Positions 63,366 through 64,000 of a stretch of 64,000 bases of DNA are shown one piece after another. Both the position numbers and the translations under genes were made by a program. Location of the stretch: assembly GCA_039931775.1 (NCBI GenBank), contig JBDTRG010000185.1:54100-118099 (forward strand), in the 5' to 3' direction. Source of the DNA: CAIWHR01 sp039931775 (GTDB lineage Bacteria; Pseudomonadota; Gammaproteobacteria; Burkholderiales; Casimicrobiaceae). How positions within the stretch are numbered: the stretch's first letter is position 1; every line of letters begins with the position of its first letter. Below the pieces are notes generated by a model. That model made no database searches. It was not told the DNA's origin and saw only the letters and a list, made by a program, of their open reading frames with translations.

Positions 63366-64000
63366 TCAGCCGTCACCGCCGTGCAGGGGCAGCCACACCC
63401 TCGGCTTGCGGCGCGGACCACGAAACCATTCGTTGCCGCCGTAGCCCAGCAGACCCATGCCCACGCGGACGATCCCATACGCGAGCCACACGAGCGCCTT
63501 GTACGGGCGCGGGCGCAGCGCCCAGTGCTGGGGCCGCACGCGGCGCGCTCCATCGCCGATCATCCGCGACAACTCGTCCCGCAACTGGTTCGAGAAATCG
63601 GAGTCGCGGACGAAGACGTTCGCCTCGCGCGCCATCAGCAGGCTGTACGGATCGATGTTCGACGAACCGACCGTCGCCCAGCGGTCGTCGATTACCGCCA
63701 CCTTCGCGTGCAGGAACGCCTGGTGATATTCCTGGATCATGACGCCGGCCGCAAGCAGCTGTCCGTACAGCGCGCGGGTCGCGTAATGGAGCAGCAGGTA
63801 CTCGACGCGCCCCTGCAGCAGCAACGTCACGCTGACGCCGCGCGCAGCAGCCGCGATCAGCGCGCGGCGAAAGCGGATGCCGGGAAAGAAGTACGAGTTG
63901 GCGATCAGTATCTCGCGCTTCGCCGTGCGGATCGCCGCCAGGTACGCGCGCTCGATGTCGCGGCGGTGGCGCAGGTTGTCGCGGATCAGGAACTTCGCCG
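63366..64000 (-). CDS. Cardiolipin synthase B-like PLD-family protein, C-terminal part (truncated by window edge)
   Basis: The frame is open to the right edge, so the N-terminal part lies outside. The visible 210 residues show the second phospholipase-D motif, HAKVAVIDDRWATVGSSNID, with the HxKxxxxD catalytic residues and GSSN. Before it is the segment RHRRDIERAYLAAIRTAKREILIANSYFFPG, and a hydrophobic C-terminal tail follows (ALVWLAYGIVRVGMGLLGYGG). This fits ClsB-type cardiolipin synthases, which condense phosphatidylglycerol with another phospholipid. The exact substrate cannot be decided from half a protein. Confidence 0.85.
   Translation of the reverse strand, partial: AKFLIRDNLRHRRDIERAYLAAIRTAKREILIANSYFFPGIRFRRALIAAAARGVSVTLLLQGRVEYLLLHYATRALYGQLLAAGVMIQEYHQAFLHAKVAVIDDRWATVGSSNIDPYSLLMAREANVFVRDSDFSNQLRDELSRMIGDGARRVRPQHWALRPRPYKALVWLAYGIVRVGMGLLGYGGNEWFRGPRRKPRVWLPLHGGDG

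Overview
The window is a high-GC, densely packed chromosomal segment that looks like an uncultured betaproteobacterium (Burkholderiales-type). The gene set supports this: queA-tgt-yajC-secD-secF in order, hrcA near grpE-dnaK-dnaJ, a glutaminyl-tRNA synthetase, a 180-kDa-class NAD-glutamate dehydrogenase, a GlrK/QseG/GlrR set, and an ActP-type symporter with its DUF4212 small subunit next to acs. There are no rRNA genes, no prophage, no CRISPR array and no transposase. One tRNA, tRNA-Leu(CAA), is present. The only repeats are a 20-bp REP-like sequence in two intergenic clusters.

Layout. 0-13 kb: a truncated amidohydrolase, a SWIB protein with a histone-H1-like tail, a three-gene glycosyl-transfer operon (GtrA, GT2, GT39), HtpX, GlnS, XseA, AroC and a DUF2339 membrane protein. 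13-20.3 kb: an LplT-PlsC fusion, ThyA, a small locus with sigma-54 and GlrR signals, then glrR-qseG-glrK. 20.3-27.3 kb: FolA, NAD-GDH, tRNA-Leu and AckA. 27.3-34 kb: a candidate sigma-54-driven small RNA, then queA-tgt-yajC-secD-secF, REP repeats and DedA. 34-46 kb: PurB, then an acetate-linked block (CBS/DUF294 protein, DnaQ-like exonuclease, Yip1-like protein, symporter large and small subunits, TPR protein, small membrane protein, Acs) and a class I fumarase. 46-57 kb: a GGDEF-EAL protein, REP repeats, a MocA-like nucleotidyltransferase, a LivK-type binding protein, dnaJ-dnaK-grpE, hemH, an NTF2-fold protein and hrcA. 57-64 kb: NadK, RecN, a PbpG-type peptidase, an Atm1-type ABC exporter and a truncated PLD-family phospholipid synthase.

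The most notable content is regulatory. Beside glrR lie two perfect TGTC-N10-GACA sites, the arrangement known for Escherichia coli GlrR at glmY. A near-consensus sigma-54 promoter, an IHF-like site, a 54-codon ORF and a Rho-independent terminator accompany them. Upstream of queA, a second near-consensus sigma-54 promoter reads into about 200 nt that carries several hairpins, one with a GNRA-type tetraloop, and ends in a strong terminator with no evident gene. Together they suggest an undescribed betaproteobacterial sigma-54 small-RNA or small-protein circuit. Sigma-32-like promoters precede htpX, grpE and dnaK, and no CIRCE operator was seen although hrcA is present.
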